DNA of 64,000 nucleotides from Jeongeupia sp. USM3 (GTDB lineage: Bacteria; Pseudomonadota; Gammaproteobacteria; Burkholderiales; Chitinibacteraceae). The notes under the pieces are model-generated. The model was not told the origin of the DNA. It worked only from the letters and a program-made list of their open reading frames with translations, and made no database searches. The DNA is taken from the NCBI RefSeq assembly GCF_001808185.1, contig NZ_CP017668.1:3410001-3474000 (forward strand), given 5' to 3'. The translations under genes and the position numbers were made by a program. Below, one piece after another: positions 32,771-43,248 of this stretch. The stretch's first letter is position 1. Every line of letters begins with the position of its first letter.

Positions 32771-34498
32771 TCAGAAATGCATTTTCGATTCGGCGATCCG
32801 GTACAGCCGGCGCCAGACGAAGTGGTTGAGGCTCATCACGAACACGCACATCACGCCGATGCCGAGCGCGATGCGCGGGAAGTCGCCGGCGGCGGTCATC
32901 TGCGCGATATAGCTGCCGAGGCCTTCGGCCTTCAGCGTCGTCGGTCCCCAGGAGACGTACTCGGCGACGATGCTGGCGTTCCACGAGCCGCCGCTGGCGG
33001 TGATCGCGCCGGTGACAAAGCTCGGGAACACCGCCGGCAGCAGGTAGCGCTTCCACTTGAGCCAGCCGGAGAGGCCGAGGTTCTGCGCCGCGTAGCGCAG
33101 TTCGGTCGGCACCGTCGAGGCACCGGCGATCACGTTGAACAGGATGTACCACTGCGTGCCGAGCACCATCAGCGGCGACAGCCAGATGTTGGGGTTGAGG
33201 CCGAAATGCACGATGACCATCACCGCGATCGGGAACATCAGGTTGGCCGGGAAGGCGGCGAGGAACTGTGCGATCGCCTGCAGCCGGTCTGCCCAGCGCG
33301 GGTTCAGGCCGATCCAGATGCCGATCGGTACCCAGACGAGCGCCGCCAGGCCGATCAGCAGCAGCACGCGGACCAGCGTATAGAAACCGAGCACGAACAC
33401 GTGCCAGGCCTCGGCCCAGCCGACTTCGGCATGGACAAAGCCGAACAGCTGGTACAGCGCAAAGAACACCAGCGCGGCAATCACCGCGTCGACGGCGCGG
33501 TTTTGCCAGGCCGGCGCCGGCGCGGGCTTGGCAAGGATCGACGTGCCGTCATGCGCCTTGCGGAACCAGGTGAAGCTGCGCTCGAACACCGCGATACCCG
33601 AGAGCGCGACCTTCTGCATCACGTCGGTACGCCGGATCAGCGTCAGCAGCCACGACGACTGCGCCGAATCGCTGCCGGTGGCTTCGAAACGGAATTTGTC
33701 GGCCCAGGCGAGCAGCGGGCGGAAGAACAGCTGGTCGTACAGCAGGATGCCGACGCCCATCGCCCCGATCGCCCAGCCGATGGCGCCGAGGTCGCGGGCC
33801 TCGATCGCCACGGCGATGTACGAGCCGATGCCGGGCAGCTTGATGTCCTGGCCCGAGACCGAGATCGCTTCGGACGCGACCACGAAGAACCAGCCGCCCG
33901 ACATCGACATCATCATGTTCCACAACAGCTGCGGCATCGCGAACGGCAGTTCCAGCCGCCAGAAGCGCTGCCAGCCGGAGAGCTGGAAGACCCGCGCGGC
34001 CTCCTGCAGCTCGTTCGGCACCGTGCGCATCGACTGGTACAGCGAGAACGCCATGTTCCACGCCTGCGACGTGAAGATCGCGAAGATCGCCGCGCACTCG
34101 ACGCCGAACAGGTTGCCCGGAAACAGCGCGATGAAGCCGGTGACGGTGATCGACAGGAAACCGAGTACCGGAATCGACTGCAGGATGTCGAGCATCGGCA
34201 CCAGCACCTTCTCGCAGGCGCGGATCTTGGCGGCCAGCGCGGCGAACACGAAGGCGAACAGCAGCGATGCGGCGAGCGCGATGAACATCCGCAGCGTCGT
34301 GCGCAGCAGGTAGTAGGGCAGCGACGCCGGGTCGAGCGAGATCGGCAGCACCGCGCCGATCTGGTACGGCGCGACCATCTGCCGCGCGCCGTAGGCAAGC
34401 AGCACCAGCGCGGCGAGCACCAGCGGCAGCAGTGCCCAGTCCCAGCGGTTGCCGCCGGCGTCGACGACCTGACGGGGGAAGTATTGGAATCGGATCAT
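32771..34498 (-). CDS. Fused double-domain ABC importer permease (NitT/TauT type)
   Basis: The 575-residue protein carries two binding-protein-dependent permease domains in one chain. Each has its EAA-type loop: ELQEAARVFQLSGWQRFWRL in the first half, and ELRYAAQNLGLSGWLKWKRY in the second. About twelve hydrophobic helices are visible, starting with LLPLVLAALVLLAYGA near residue 27. The fusion replaces the usual permease dimer. The start at 34498 is the first residue of a run MIRFQYFPRQ; no strong Shine-Dalgarno is evident. It is followed by its ATPase gene. Substrates of this subfamily include anions, sulfonates and pyrimidine-like compounds, and the sequence does not decide. Confidence 0.9.
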   Translation of the reverse strand: MIRFQYFPRQVVDAGGNRWDWALLPLVLAALVLLAYGARQMVAPYQIGAVLPISLDPASLPYYLLRTTLRMFIALAASLLFAFVFAALAAKIRACEKVLVPMLDILQSIPVLGFLSITVTGFIALFPGNLFGVECAAIFAIFTSQAWNMAFSLYQSMRTVPNELQEAARVFQLSGWQRFWRLELPFAMPQLLWNMMMSMSGGWFFVVASEAISVSGQDIKLPGIGSYIAVAIEARDLGAIGWAIGAMGVGILLYDQLFFRPLLAWADKFRFEATGSDSAQSSWLLTLIRRTDVMQKVALSGIAVFERSFTWFRKAHDGTSILAKPAPAPAWQNRAVDAVIAALVFFALYQLFGFVHAEVGWAEAWHVFVLGFYTLVRVLLLIGLAALVWVPIGIWIGLNPRWADRLQAIAQFLAAFPANLMFPIAVMVIVHFGLNPNIWLSPLMVLGTQWYILFNVIAGASTVPTELRYAAQNLGLSGWLKWKRYLLPAVFPSFVTGAITASGGSWNASIVAEYVSWGPTTLKAEGLGSYIAQMTAAGDFPRIALGIGVMCVFVMSLNHFVWRRLYRIAESKMHF

Positions 34499-35046
34499 GC
34501 GCGGGTCACGGCGGTTTGGTGGTCGGAGGGAGTGGCCATGCAGCGTTAATGTGCGAACCGGTACCGGGTTGGCAAAACGGCCGCATCCGGTCGGTAAGGT
34601 CGCACAGGCAAATTGCAACCATGCGTACATGGCCCGGCCGGATGGCGGCGCGACTCGCTCGTCATGCGCACGACCGGCCATCCCGGTCTGCCTCTTGGAG
34701 CGCCGATCGCATCACGCCGGCTTCCAGCATCGCATGCAGCCGAAATATACGCCGGTATGCGCCCGATTTCCTTGCAGTACTGCCGCGTGGCCACGACGTC
34801 CGGCCTGGCCGGTCGCCGATCCCGCTGCCGGCCAGACGAAGCCGCGGCCCGGCAGCGGGATCGGCGCTGTCGAGCCGGTGCCCGAATCGTGACGATATCG
34901 TCATAAATCCGCGGCGAGCCCGTGCAAGGGTTGTGATAGCCTTTCGCGAAAGTTGAATAGTTGATTTGGAAAGGCGCTTGGTATGGTCAGGTCGCGCAAG
35001 GGCGGCCGCCTGCTTTTCAAACTCACGATAATGACAGGGAGAACGC
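34499..35046. promoter_or_regulatory. Palindrome-rich divergent intergenic region
   Basis: These 548 bases separate the leftward ABC permease and the rightward autotransporter. No gene is convincing. The region holds an 18-bp inverted repeat at 34814-34866, a perfect 14-base palindrome TGACGATATCGTCA at 34890-34903, and a perfect 12-base palindrome CTTTCGCGAAAG at 34941-34952. A possible -35 TTGTGA at 34931-34936 lies just before the last palindrome, which would then fall in the promoter spacer. AGGGAGAA before 35047 is the autotransporter ribosome site. Confidence 0.6.
34814..34866. repeat. 18-bp perfect inverted repeat (large stem-loop)
   Basis: CGCCGATCCCGCTGCCGG at 34814-34831 and CCGGCAGCGGGATCGGCG at 34849-34866 are perfectly complementary, with a 17-base loop. 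It is the strongest inverted repeat I found in the window. No T tract follows on either strand. Confidence 0.85.
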
Positions 35047-36834
35047 ATGGCGCATGATCAGGGGCGAGTGGCCTCGCCATTTTCCGGTATCGGTCGCGCG
35101 ACGGCATTGGCGTGCGCGATCGCCACGGTTCCCGCCGCAGCCTGGGCCGGCTCGTGCAGCAACTGCGTCGGCGACATCAGCGGGCGAATCTACTTCCTCG
35201 GCCGCACCTCGGATCTGAAGCACTCGGTCTGGCTCTCCAGGGTATCGCCCGGCGAGTTCGACGTCAGTTCGGCGATGACCAACCAGCCTTACGACCGCTG
35301 GACGCAGACGCGCCGCGGTCTGCACATCACCGTCTCGCCAGAACAGGCGGAGTGGGGCGGCACGCACATCCTGTACAACTACGAGAATGCCCAGACGTCG
35401 GTCTACGATCGCCGTTTCGTCGATTCGGCCAATCAACAGCCAGGCCGGATTACCTTTCCGCCCGGTTTCAAACCTGTCATCCCCGACAACCTGCCGGACT
35501 GGATAAGGCCCGGTGGTGGCGGGGGCGACAACGGCGGCGGTGACAATAGCGGCGGAGGTGGCGGCGATAACGGTGGAGGCACGCCCGCACCGGCACCCGC
35601 ACCAGCCCCGGCCCCCGCTCCGGCCCCGGCCCCGGCTCCGGCTCCGGCTCCAGCTCCAGCTCCAGCTCCAGCTCCAGCTCCGGCCCCGGCCCCGGCCCCG
35701 GCCCCGGCCCCGGCACCCGCACCCGCACCCGCACCAGCCCCGGCTCCTGCTCCGGCACCAGTACCAGGTGTTGATCCGTCCAACATCCGGCCGGTACCGC
35801 GCGGTCCGGGCGGTGGGCCAGCAGCGGACCAGGCCAGCAGGACGCGGACGTATACCGAGGGTGATCAGGCGTATCGGCCGCCCTGCCCGGCGGTGCCGGA
35901 CGGCCAGGCGTCGGTTGCGGCCAATCGCCCGTTCGACTGCATCCGGACCGATGACGAGCGTGCGCGCGCCGAGCGCAATCTGTCCGGCACGCAGGCCTTG
36001 CCGGAGACGCCGGGGCGCGAGGTGGCGCCCGACAGCGGCTGGAATGCCTGGGTCGACAACAGCTATTCGAAAATATCGGACGAGCGCTACGGGCTCGACC
36101 TCGACGGGCATTCGTACTCGCTGACCGTCGGCGTCGACCGCCGCCTCGACAGCGGCCTGATCCTGGGCGGTCTGCTCGGCATGCAGAACAGCCGCAGCGA
36201 GATGTTCGACGGCGACATGACGCTGAAGTCCAACGGCTTCAACGCCGGCCCGTACGTGGCGTACCAGTATGCCGAGGACTGGGTGGCCGATGCGTCGCTC
36301 ACCTATGGTCGGACCGACAACGAACGGCGCATCGTGATGTTCTCAGGCGATTACACGTCCACGCAGTGGGCCGCATCGCTGAACACCACCGGCCAGTACC
36401 GTTATGGCGAAGCCTACGTCCGTCCCAAGTTCTCGCTGTACTACGGGCACAACAGCGCGGGTGCCTACCGGATGCAAGGCGCCGTGCTGGGGCGCGATTT
36501 TTCGTTCGACAACGACGGCAGCAGCTCGAACTACGGCTACCTGCAGTTCAGCTCGGAGTTCAACCGGACCTTCGAGGGCAAGGACGGGCTGCGCTACATG
36601 CCGTACGCCGATGTCGCGGTCAAGTACGAGTTCGAGCGCGCCAACGACGGCATGGTCATGACCGGGGATCTGGACTACGTGGAAACCGGGGCGTGGTCCG
36701 GCGCGGCGCACGTCGGCGTGCGGGCACTGTGGTCGGCGTCGACGATGCTCGAAGCCAGCCTCGGCTATGAAAGCATCGGCCGGCATGATCTGGACGTGTG
36801 GACCGGGCGGCTTTACCTGTCGCACGCGTTCTGA
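35047..36834 (+). CDS. Autotransporter-domain outer-membrane protein with Ala-Pro linker
   Basis: The 595-residue protein has a signal peptide (hydrophobic ATALACAIATVPAAAWA, cleavage near residue 35). A short passenger of about 130 residues (SCSNCVGDISGRIYFLGRTS at its start) follows. A Gly/Asn/Asp-rich stretch then leads into about 59 residues of almost pure Ala-Pro repeats (residues about 180-238). The C-terminal 265 residues form an autotransporter beta-barrel with alternating aromatic strands (GLDLDGHSYSLTVGVDRRL, FNAGPYVAYQYAEDW) and end in LSHAF, with a terminal Phe typical of outer-membrane proteins. The passenger is far shorter than in classical autotransporters, and its function is unknown. 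The AP linker may span the periplasm or the cell-wall layer. AGGGAGAA precedes ATG. Confidence 0.85.
   Translation: MAHDQGRVASPFSGIGRATALACAIATVPAAAWAGSCSNCVGDISGRIYFLGRTSDLKHSVWLSRVSPGEFDVSSAMTNQPYDRWTQTRRGLHITVSPEQAEWGGTHILYNYENAQTSVYDRRFVDSANQQPGRITFPPGFKPVIPDNLPDWIRPGGGGGDNGGGDNSGGGGGDNGGGTPAPAPAPAPAPAPAPAPAPAPAPAPAPAPAPAPAPAPAPAPAPAPAPAPAPAPAPAPAPVPGVDPSNIRPVPRGPGGGPAADQASRTRTYTEGDQAYRPPCPAVPDGQASVAANRPFDCIRTDDERARAERNLSGTQALPETPGREVAPDSGWNAWVDNSYSKISDERYGLDLDGHSYSLTVGVDRRLDSGLILGGLLGMQNSRSEMFDGDMTLKSNGFNAGPYVAYQYAEDWVADASLTYGRTDNERRIVMFSGDYTSTQWAASLNTTGQYRYGEAYVRPKFSLYYGHNSAGAYRMQGAVLGRDFSFDNDGSSSNYGYLQFSSEFNRTFEGKDGLRYMPYADVAVKYEFERANDGMVMTGDLDYVETGAWSGAAHVGVRALWSASTMLEASLGYESIGRHDLDVWTGRLYLSHAF
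35584..35760 (+). repeat. Ala-Pro coding hexanucleotide repeats
   Basis: The stretch consists of near-perfect repeats of GCnCCn-type hexamers (GCCCCG, GCTCCG, GCTCCA, GCACCC) encoding Ala-Pro. Blocks of identical hexamers alternate, so copy-number change by slippage would keep the frame and alter only linker length. Confidence 0.85.
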
Positions 36835-36855
36835 CGCCGCGTCCGGCCTGGCCAT

Positions 36856-36888
36856 AAAAAAACGCCGCATCGAACGATGCGGCGTTTT
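36856..36888. terminator. Bidirectional intrinsic terminator
   Basis: ACGCCGCATCG and CGATGCGGCGT form an 11-bp stem around a short loop (AA), flanked by an A run on the left and TTTT on the right. It can stop both the rightward autotransporter transcript and the leftward lpdA transcript. Confidence 0.85.
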
Positions 36889-36907
36889 CGTCTCACCTGC
36901 TTGCGGA

Positions 36908-38686
36908 TCAGCGCTTGCGCTGCGGCGGCAGGTCGGTGCAGACGCCCTTGGCGACTTCGGCGGCCATGCCGATCGACTCGCCCATAGTCGGGTGCGGATG
37001 GATGGTCTTGCCGATATCCACGGCATCCGCGCCCATTTCGATCGCCAGGCAGATTTCGCCGATCATGTCGCCGGCGTGCGGGCCGACGATGGCACCGCCG
37101 AGAATCTGGCCGTTTTCGGCGTCGAAAATCAGCTTGGTGAAGCCTTCGTCACGACCGTTGGCGATCGCGCGGCCCGAGGCAGCCCACGGGAATACACCCT
37201 TCTTGATCGCCTTGCCATCCTTCTTGGCCTGATCTTCGGTGAGGCCGACCCATGCCACTTCCGGATCGGTATACGCGACGCCCGGGATCACGCGCGCGTC
37301 GAAGTAGGCCTTCTCGCCGAAGGCGTTCTCGGCGGCGACGTGGGCTTCGTGCACGGCCTTGTGCGCCAGCATCGGTTGGCCGACGAGGTCGCCGATCGCG
37401 AAGATGTGCGGCACGTTGGTGCGCTGCTGGCTGTCGACGTTGATGAAGCCGCGCGGATCGACGATCACGCCGGCGTTCTCGGCGCCGATCTTCTTGCCGT
37501 TCGGCACGCGGCCGGTGGCGTGCAGCACCAGATCGTAGCGGACCGGCTCCTTCGGCGCCTTTTCACCCTCGAACGTCGCCCAGATGCCGTCTTCGCGGGC
37601 TTCGAGCGCCACGGTCTTGGTGTTGAGCATGATGTTGTCGAAGCGGTGGGCGTTCCACTTTTCCCAGACCTTGACGAGGTCGCGGTCGGCGCCCTGCATC
37701 AGGCCGTCGGTCATTTCGACAACGTCCAGACGCGAACCCAGCGTCGAGTACACGGTGCCCATTTCCAGACCGATGATGCCGCCGCCGAGGATGAGCATCT
37801 TGCCCGGCACCGACTTCAGCTCGAGTGCGCCGGTCGAGTCGACCACGCGCGGATCATCCGGCACGAACGGCAGCTTGAACACCGAGGAACCGGCGGCAAT
37901 GATCGCCTTGTTGAACTTGATGATCTTCTTCTCGCCGGTCAGCGCCTTGCCCGAACCCGAAGTCAGCTGCACTTCGATGTGGTGCGGGTCGATGAAGGTG
38001 CCGACGCCGCGGACGGTCTCGACCTTGCGGGCCTTGGCCATGCCGGCGAGGCCGCCGGTCAGCTTGCCGATGACCTTTTCCTTGTAGCCGCGCAGCGCGT
38101 CGATGTCGATTTCCGGCGCGCCGAACTTGATGCCGTTCTCGGCCAGGTGGGCGACTTCGTCGATCACGAAGGCGTTGTGCAGCAGCGCCTTGGACGGGAT
38201 GCAGCCAACGTTGAGGCAGACGCCGCCGAGGGTGGCGAAGCGCTCGATGATGACGGTCTTCATGCCGAGGTCGGCCGAGCGGAACGCGGCGGAATAACCG
38301 CCGGGGCCGCCGCCGAGGACCATCATGTCGCATTCGATGTCGGCGCCACCGCTGTGGCTGCCGGCTTGCGGTGCGGCGACCGGGGCCGCGGCGGGCGCCG
38401 GTGCTGCCGCGGCGGGTGCCGGCGCCGGAGCGGGGGCTGCTGCGCCGGCCGAGACTTCGACCACGGCGATCAGGCCGCCTTCGGAGATCTTGTCGCCGAC
38501 CTTGACCTTGACTTCGGTGACGACGCCGGCATGCGTCGCCGGGACTTCCATCGTCGCCTTGTCGGTTTCCAGCGTGATCAGGCTGTCTTCGACGGCGACG
38601 GTATCGCCGACCTTGACGAAGACTTCGATGATGTCGACGTTGTCGTGACCGCCGATATCCGGAACCTTGAGTTCAATCGTGCTCAT
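36908..38686 (-). CDS. lpdA: Dihydrolipoyl dehydrogenase (E3) with N-terminal lipoyl domain
   Basis: E3 reoxidises dihydrolipoamide of the pyruvate dehydrogenase complex using FAD and NAD. The 592-residue protein starts with a lipoyl domain (residues 1-77, lipoyl Lys in ETDKATMEVP), followed by an Ala-Pro linker (about 83-113). The E3 core then has FAD motif MMVLGGGPGGYSAAF, the redox disulfide GGVCLNVGCIPSKALLH, the NAD motif LILGGGIIGLEMG and the C-terminal His-Glu pair in IHPHPTMGES. E3 with a fused lipoyl domain is typical of Neisseria-like bacteria. The start at 38686 has GGAAG upstream. It follows aceF after 91 bases that hold a GC-rich hairpin. Confidence 0.95.
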   Translation of the reverse strand: MSTIELKVPDIGGHDNVDIIEVFVKVGDTVAVEDSLITLETDKATMEVPATHAGVVTEVKVKVGDKISEGGLIAVVEVSAGAAAPAPAPAPAAAAPAPAAAPVAAPQAGSHSGGADIECDMMVLGGGPGGYSAAFRSADLGMKTVIIERFATLGGVCLNVGCIPSKALLHNAFVIDEVAHLAENGIKFGAPEIDIDALRGYKEKVIGKLTGGLAGMAKARKVETVRGVGTFIDPHHIEVQLTSGSGKALTGEKKIIKFNKAIIAAGSSVFKLPFVPDDPRVVDSTGALELKSVPGKMLILGGGIIGLEMGTVYSTLGSRLDVVEMTDGLMQGADRDLVKVWEKWNAHRFDNIMLNTKTVALEAREDGIWATFEGEKAPKEPVRYDLVLHATGRVPNGKKIGAENAGVIVDPRGFINVDSQQRTNVPHIFAIGDLVGQPMLAHKAVHEAHVAAENAFGEKAYFDARVIPGVAYTDPEVAWVGLTEDQAKKDGKAIKKGVFPWAASGRAIANGRDEGFTKLIFDAENGQILGGAIVGPHAGDMIGEICLAIEMGADAVDIGKTIHPHPTMGESIGMAAEVAKGVCTDLPPQRKR

Positions 38687-38711
38687 GGTTGCTTCCAATT
38701 CAGTTGCTTGG

Positions 38712-38735
38712 GGCGGCCGCGGTCAGGCGGCCGCC
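38712..38735 (-). promoter_or_regulatory. Stem-loop between aceF and lpdA
   Basis: GGCGGCCGC and GCGGCCGCC form a perfect 9-bp stem with loop GGTCAG. No T tract follows on the leftward strand, so a processing or partial-attenuation role in setting E2:E3 ratios is possible. Confidence 0.55.
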
Positions 38736-38777
38736 GCAGGACGAGCGGTGCGGTCTTGCGGACGCGCACCACCGGCT

Positions 38778-40427
<1,650 letters not shown>

Positions 40428-40484
40428 TGTTGTTCCCTGTGAGGGGTTGGGGACAGGGCGCCCGGCCCTGCCTCGGATCAATCA

Positions 40485-40505
40485 CGTCCGGCCACGGGCC
40501 GGACG
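40485..40505 (-). promoter_or_regulatory. Stem-loop between aceE and aceF
   Basis: CGTCCGGCC and GGCCGGACG form a perfect 9-bp stem with loop ACG, in the gap between aceE and aceF. There is no T tract. Together with the similar hairpin after aceF, it may shape the relative mRNA levels of the three subunit genes. Confidence 0.55.
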
Positions 40506-40519
40506 CCTCACTCACGCAA

Positions 40520-43177
40520 TCAGACGGTCCAGGGCGCCGGACGGTCGGCGTTGATGCCGTACTTGGCAATGGCTTCGGCCACCTTGTCGGTACCGATCTT
40601 GCCTTCGTCGGCCAGTGCCTTCAGCGCGGCCACGGCGACGTGGTAGCGGTCGACCTCGAAGAAGCTGCGCAGCGCCTCGCGGCTGTCCGAACGGCCGTAG
40701 CCGTCGGTGCCGAGTACGACATACTTGCCCGGCACGTATTCGCGGATCTGGTCGGCGAAGGTGCGCTTGTAGTCGGTCGCGGCGATCACCGGACCCTCGG
40801 CGCCCTTCAGGCACTGGGTCACGTACGGCACTTGCTGCTCGGCGGTCGGGTGCAGCAGGTTGTAGCGCGCTGCATTGACGCCGTCGCGGCGCAGTTCGTT
40901 GAAGCTGGTCGCGGACCAGATGTCGGCGTCGACGCCGAAATCGGCCTTCAGCAGCTCGGCCGCGGCGATGACTTCGCGGAAGATCGTGCCCGAACCCATC
41001 AGCTGGACCTTGAGCTTGCCGGCGTCGCCCTGGCGGAACTTGTACAGCCCCTTGAGGATGCCGGCTTCCGCGCCTTCCGGCATCGCCGGGTGCGCGTAGT
41101 TCTCGTTCATCAGCGTCAGGTAGTAGTAGATGTTTTCCTGATCCTGATACATGCGCTTCATGCCGTCCTGGACGATCACGGCCAGCTCGTAGGCGAAGGT
41201 CGGGTCGTACGAGACGCAGTTCGGGATGTACTCGGCGAACAGCTGGGTGTGGCCGTCCTGGTGCTGCAGGCCTTCGCCGTTCAGCGTGGTCCGGCCGGCG
41301 GTGCCGCCGAGCAGGAAGCCGCGGGCGCGCAGGTCGCCGGCTGCCCAGGCCAGGTCACCGATACGCTGGAAGCCGAACATCGAGTAGTAGATGTAGAACG
41401 GAATCATCGTCACGCCGTGGTTGGCGTAGGCGGTGGCCGCGGCGATCCAGTCGCTCATCGCGCCGGCTTCGTTGATGCCTTCCTGCAGGATCTGGCCGGT
41501 GGTCGATTCCTTGTAGAACATCAGCTGGTCGGCGTCTTCCGGCGCGTACAGCTGGCCGACGTGCGACCAGATGCCGAGCTGGCGGAACATGCCTTCCATG
41601 CCGAAGGTACGCGACTCGTCCGGGACGATCGGCACGACGCGCTTGCCGATGGTCTTGTCCTTGACCAGCGTGCCGAGCAGGCGAACGAAGGCCATCGTGG
41701 TCGAGCTTTCACGCTCGCCGGTCGATTCGAGCAGCGCCTTGAAGGCATCGAGGCCCGGCACCTGCAGCGGCTCGTCGACCGGCTTGCGCGCCGGCAGGTA
41801 GCCGCCGAGCGCCGCGCGGCGTTCGTGCATGTACTTGAGTTCCGGCGCGTCGGCGGGCGGCATGTAGAACTTGCATGCCTTGGCTTCTTCATCGGTGAGC
41901 GGGATCTTGAAACGGTCGCGCAGGTGCAGCAGGTCGTCTTCCGACAGCTTCTTGGTCTGGTGGGCGACGTTCTGCGATTCGCCCGCCGCGCCCATGCCGT
42001 AGCCCTTGACGGTCTTGACCAGCAGCAGCGTCGGCTGGCCCTTGTGCTCGACCGCGGCCTTGTAGCCGGCGTAGACCTTGTGCGGATCGTTGCCGCCGCG
42101 GGTCAGACGCCAGATGTCGTCGTCGGACATGTTCGAGACGAGCGCCTTCAGCTCCGGCGAGTTGAAGAAGTGCTCGCGCACGTAGGCGCCATCCTTGGAC
42201 TTGTAGGTCTGGTACTCGCCGTCGACGACTTCCATCATCCGGCGTTGCAGCAGGCCCTTGGCGTCCTTGGCGAGCAGGGCGTCCCAGCCCGAGCCCCAGA
42301 CGACCTTGATGACGTTCCAGCCCGAACCGCGGAAATCGCCTTCGAGTTCCTGGATGATCTTGCTGTTGCCGCGTACCGGGCCGTCGAGGCGCTGCAGGTT
42401 GCAGTTGATCACGAAGATCAGGTTGTCGAGGTGCTCGCGGCCGGCCAGCGAGATCGCGCCCAGCGATTCCGGCTCGTCCATTTCACCGTCGCCGCAGAAG
42501 CACCACACTTTGCGGTCGCCCTTCTGTTCGAAGCCGCGGTCGCCGAGGTACTTCATGAAGCGGGCCTGGTAGATCGCCATGATCGGGCCCAGGCCCATCG
42601 ACACGGTCGGGAACTGCCAGAAGTTCGGCATCAGCCACGGGTGCGGGTACGAGCTCAGACCGCCGCCGTCGACTTCCTTGCGGAACTTGTCGAGCTGGTC
42701 TTCGGTGATCCGGCCTTCGAGGAAGGCGCGCGAGTACATGCCCGGTGCGCAGTGGCCCTGGAAGTAGACGAGGTCACCGCCGTGGTTGTCGCTCGGGGCA
42801 TGCCAGAAGTGGTTCCAGCCCACGTCGTACAGCGTCGCGGCCGATGCGAACGAGGTGATGTGGCCACCCGGATCGCCTTTGCCCGGCTTGTTGGCCTTGA
42901 CGACCATCGCCGCGGCGTTCCAGCGGGTGTACGAACGGATGCGCTCTTCGAAGCCGTGGTTGCCCGGGCTCTTGGCTTCCAGATGTGCCGGCACCGTGTT
43001 GATGTACGCAGTGGTGGCGGTGTAGGGGATGTTCACGCCGTCCTGACGGGCGTGATCGACAAGCTGCTCGACCAGGAAGTGGGCGCGTTCGGCGCCTTCG
43101 TTGGCCAGGACGCCGTCAAGCGCCGCCAGCCATTCCTGTGTTTCCTGCGGATCGAGATCGTGATGCTGCTCTGCCAT
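40520..43177 (-). CDS. aceE: Pyruvate dehydrogenase E1 (homodimeric)
   Basis: E1 decarboxylates pyruvate with thiamine diphosphate and acetylates the lipoyl groups of E2. The 885-residue length is that of the homodimeric gammaproteobacterial/betaproteobacterial type. The ThDP motif is CFCGDGEMDEPES followed by FVINCNLQRLDGPVRG. The active-site His segments GHITSFASAATLYDVGWNHF and PSDNHGGDLVYFQGH are present. The N-terminal ETQEWLAALDGVLANEG is typical. It leads the leftward aceE-aceF-lpdA set, directly after pgi, and joins the Entner-Doudoroff block to acetyl-CoA production. Confidence 0.97.
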   Translation of the reverse strand: MAEQHHDLDPQETQEWLAALDGVLANEGAERAHFLVEQLVDHARQDGVNIPYTATTAYINTVPAHLEAKSPGNHGFEERIRSYTRWNAAAMVVKANKPGKGDPGGHITSFASAATLYDVGWNHFWHAPSDNHGGDLVYFQGHCAPGMYSRAFLEGRITEDQLDKFRKEVDGGGLSSYPHPWLMPNFWQFPTVSMGLGPIMAIYQARFMKYLGDRGFEQKGDRKVWCFCGDGEMDEPESLGAISLAGREHLDNLIFVINCNLQRLDGPVRGNSKIIQELEGDFRGSGWNVIKVVWGSGWDALLAKDAKGLLQRRMMEVVDGEYQTYKSKDGAYVREHFFNSPELKALVSNMSDDDIWRLTRGGNDPHKVYAGYKAAVEHKGQPTLLLVKTVKGYGMGAAGESQNVAHQTKKLSEDDLLHLRDRFKIPLTDEEAKACKFYMPPADAPELKYMHERRAALGGYLPARKPVDEPLQVPGLDAFKALLESTGERESSTTMAFVRLLGTLVKDKTIGKRVVPIVPDESRTFGMEGMFRQLGIWSHVGQLYAPEDADQLMFYKESTTGQILQEGINEAGAMSDWIAAATAYANHGVTMIPFYIYYSMFGFQRIGDLAWAAGDLRARGFLLGGTAGRTTLNGEGLQHQDGHTQLFAEYIPNCVSYDPTFAYELAVIVQDGMKRMYQDQENIYYYLTLMNENYAHPAMPEGAEAGILKGLYKFRQGDAGKLKVQLMGSGTIFREVIAAAELLKADFGVDADIWSATSFNELRRDGVNAARYNLLHPTAEQQVPYVTQCLKGAEGPVIAATDYKRTFADQIREYVPGKYVVLGTDGYGRSDSREALRSFFEVDRYHVAVAALKALADEGKIGTDKVAEAIAKYGINADRPAPWTV

Positions 43178-43248
43178 TTATGTCTCTACCTTTTTAACTA
43201 AAGAGGTTAGTAGTGGTGAGTCGCGGTTCGGCGCCTCGCTGAGAGCGT

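Noticed and set aside
31175..34549. An 1124-codon open frame antisense to the ABC importer genes
   Set aside because: Arg/His/Gln-rich low-complexity translation opposite genes with clear Walker and EAA motifs; it is a mirror frame.
35584..35760. Regular repeats resembling a CRISPR or minisatellite array
   Set aside because: The repeats are in-frame Ala-Pro codons without spacers, so they are a protein linker.
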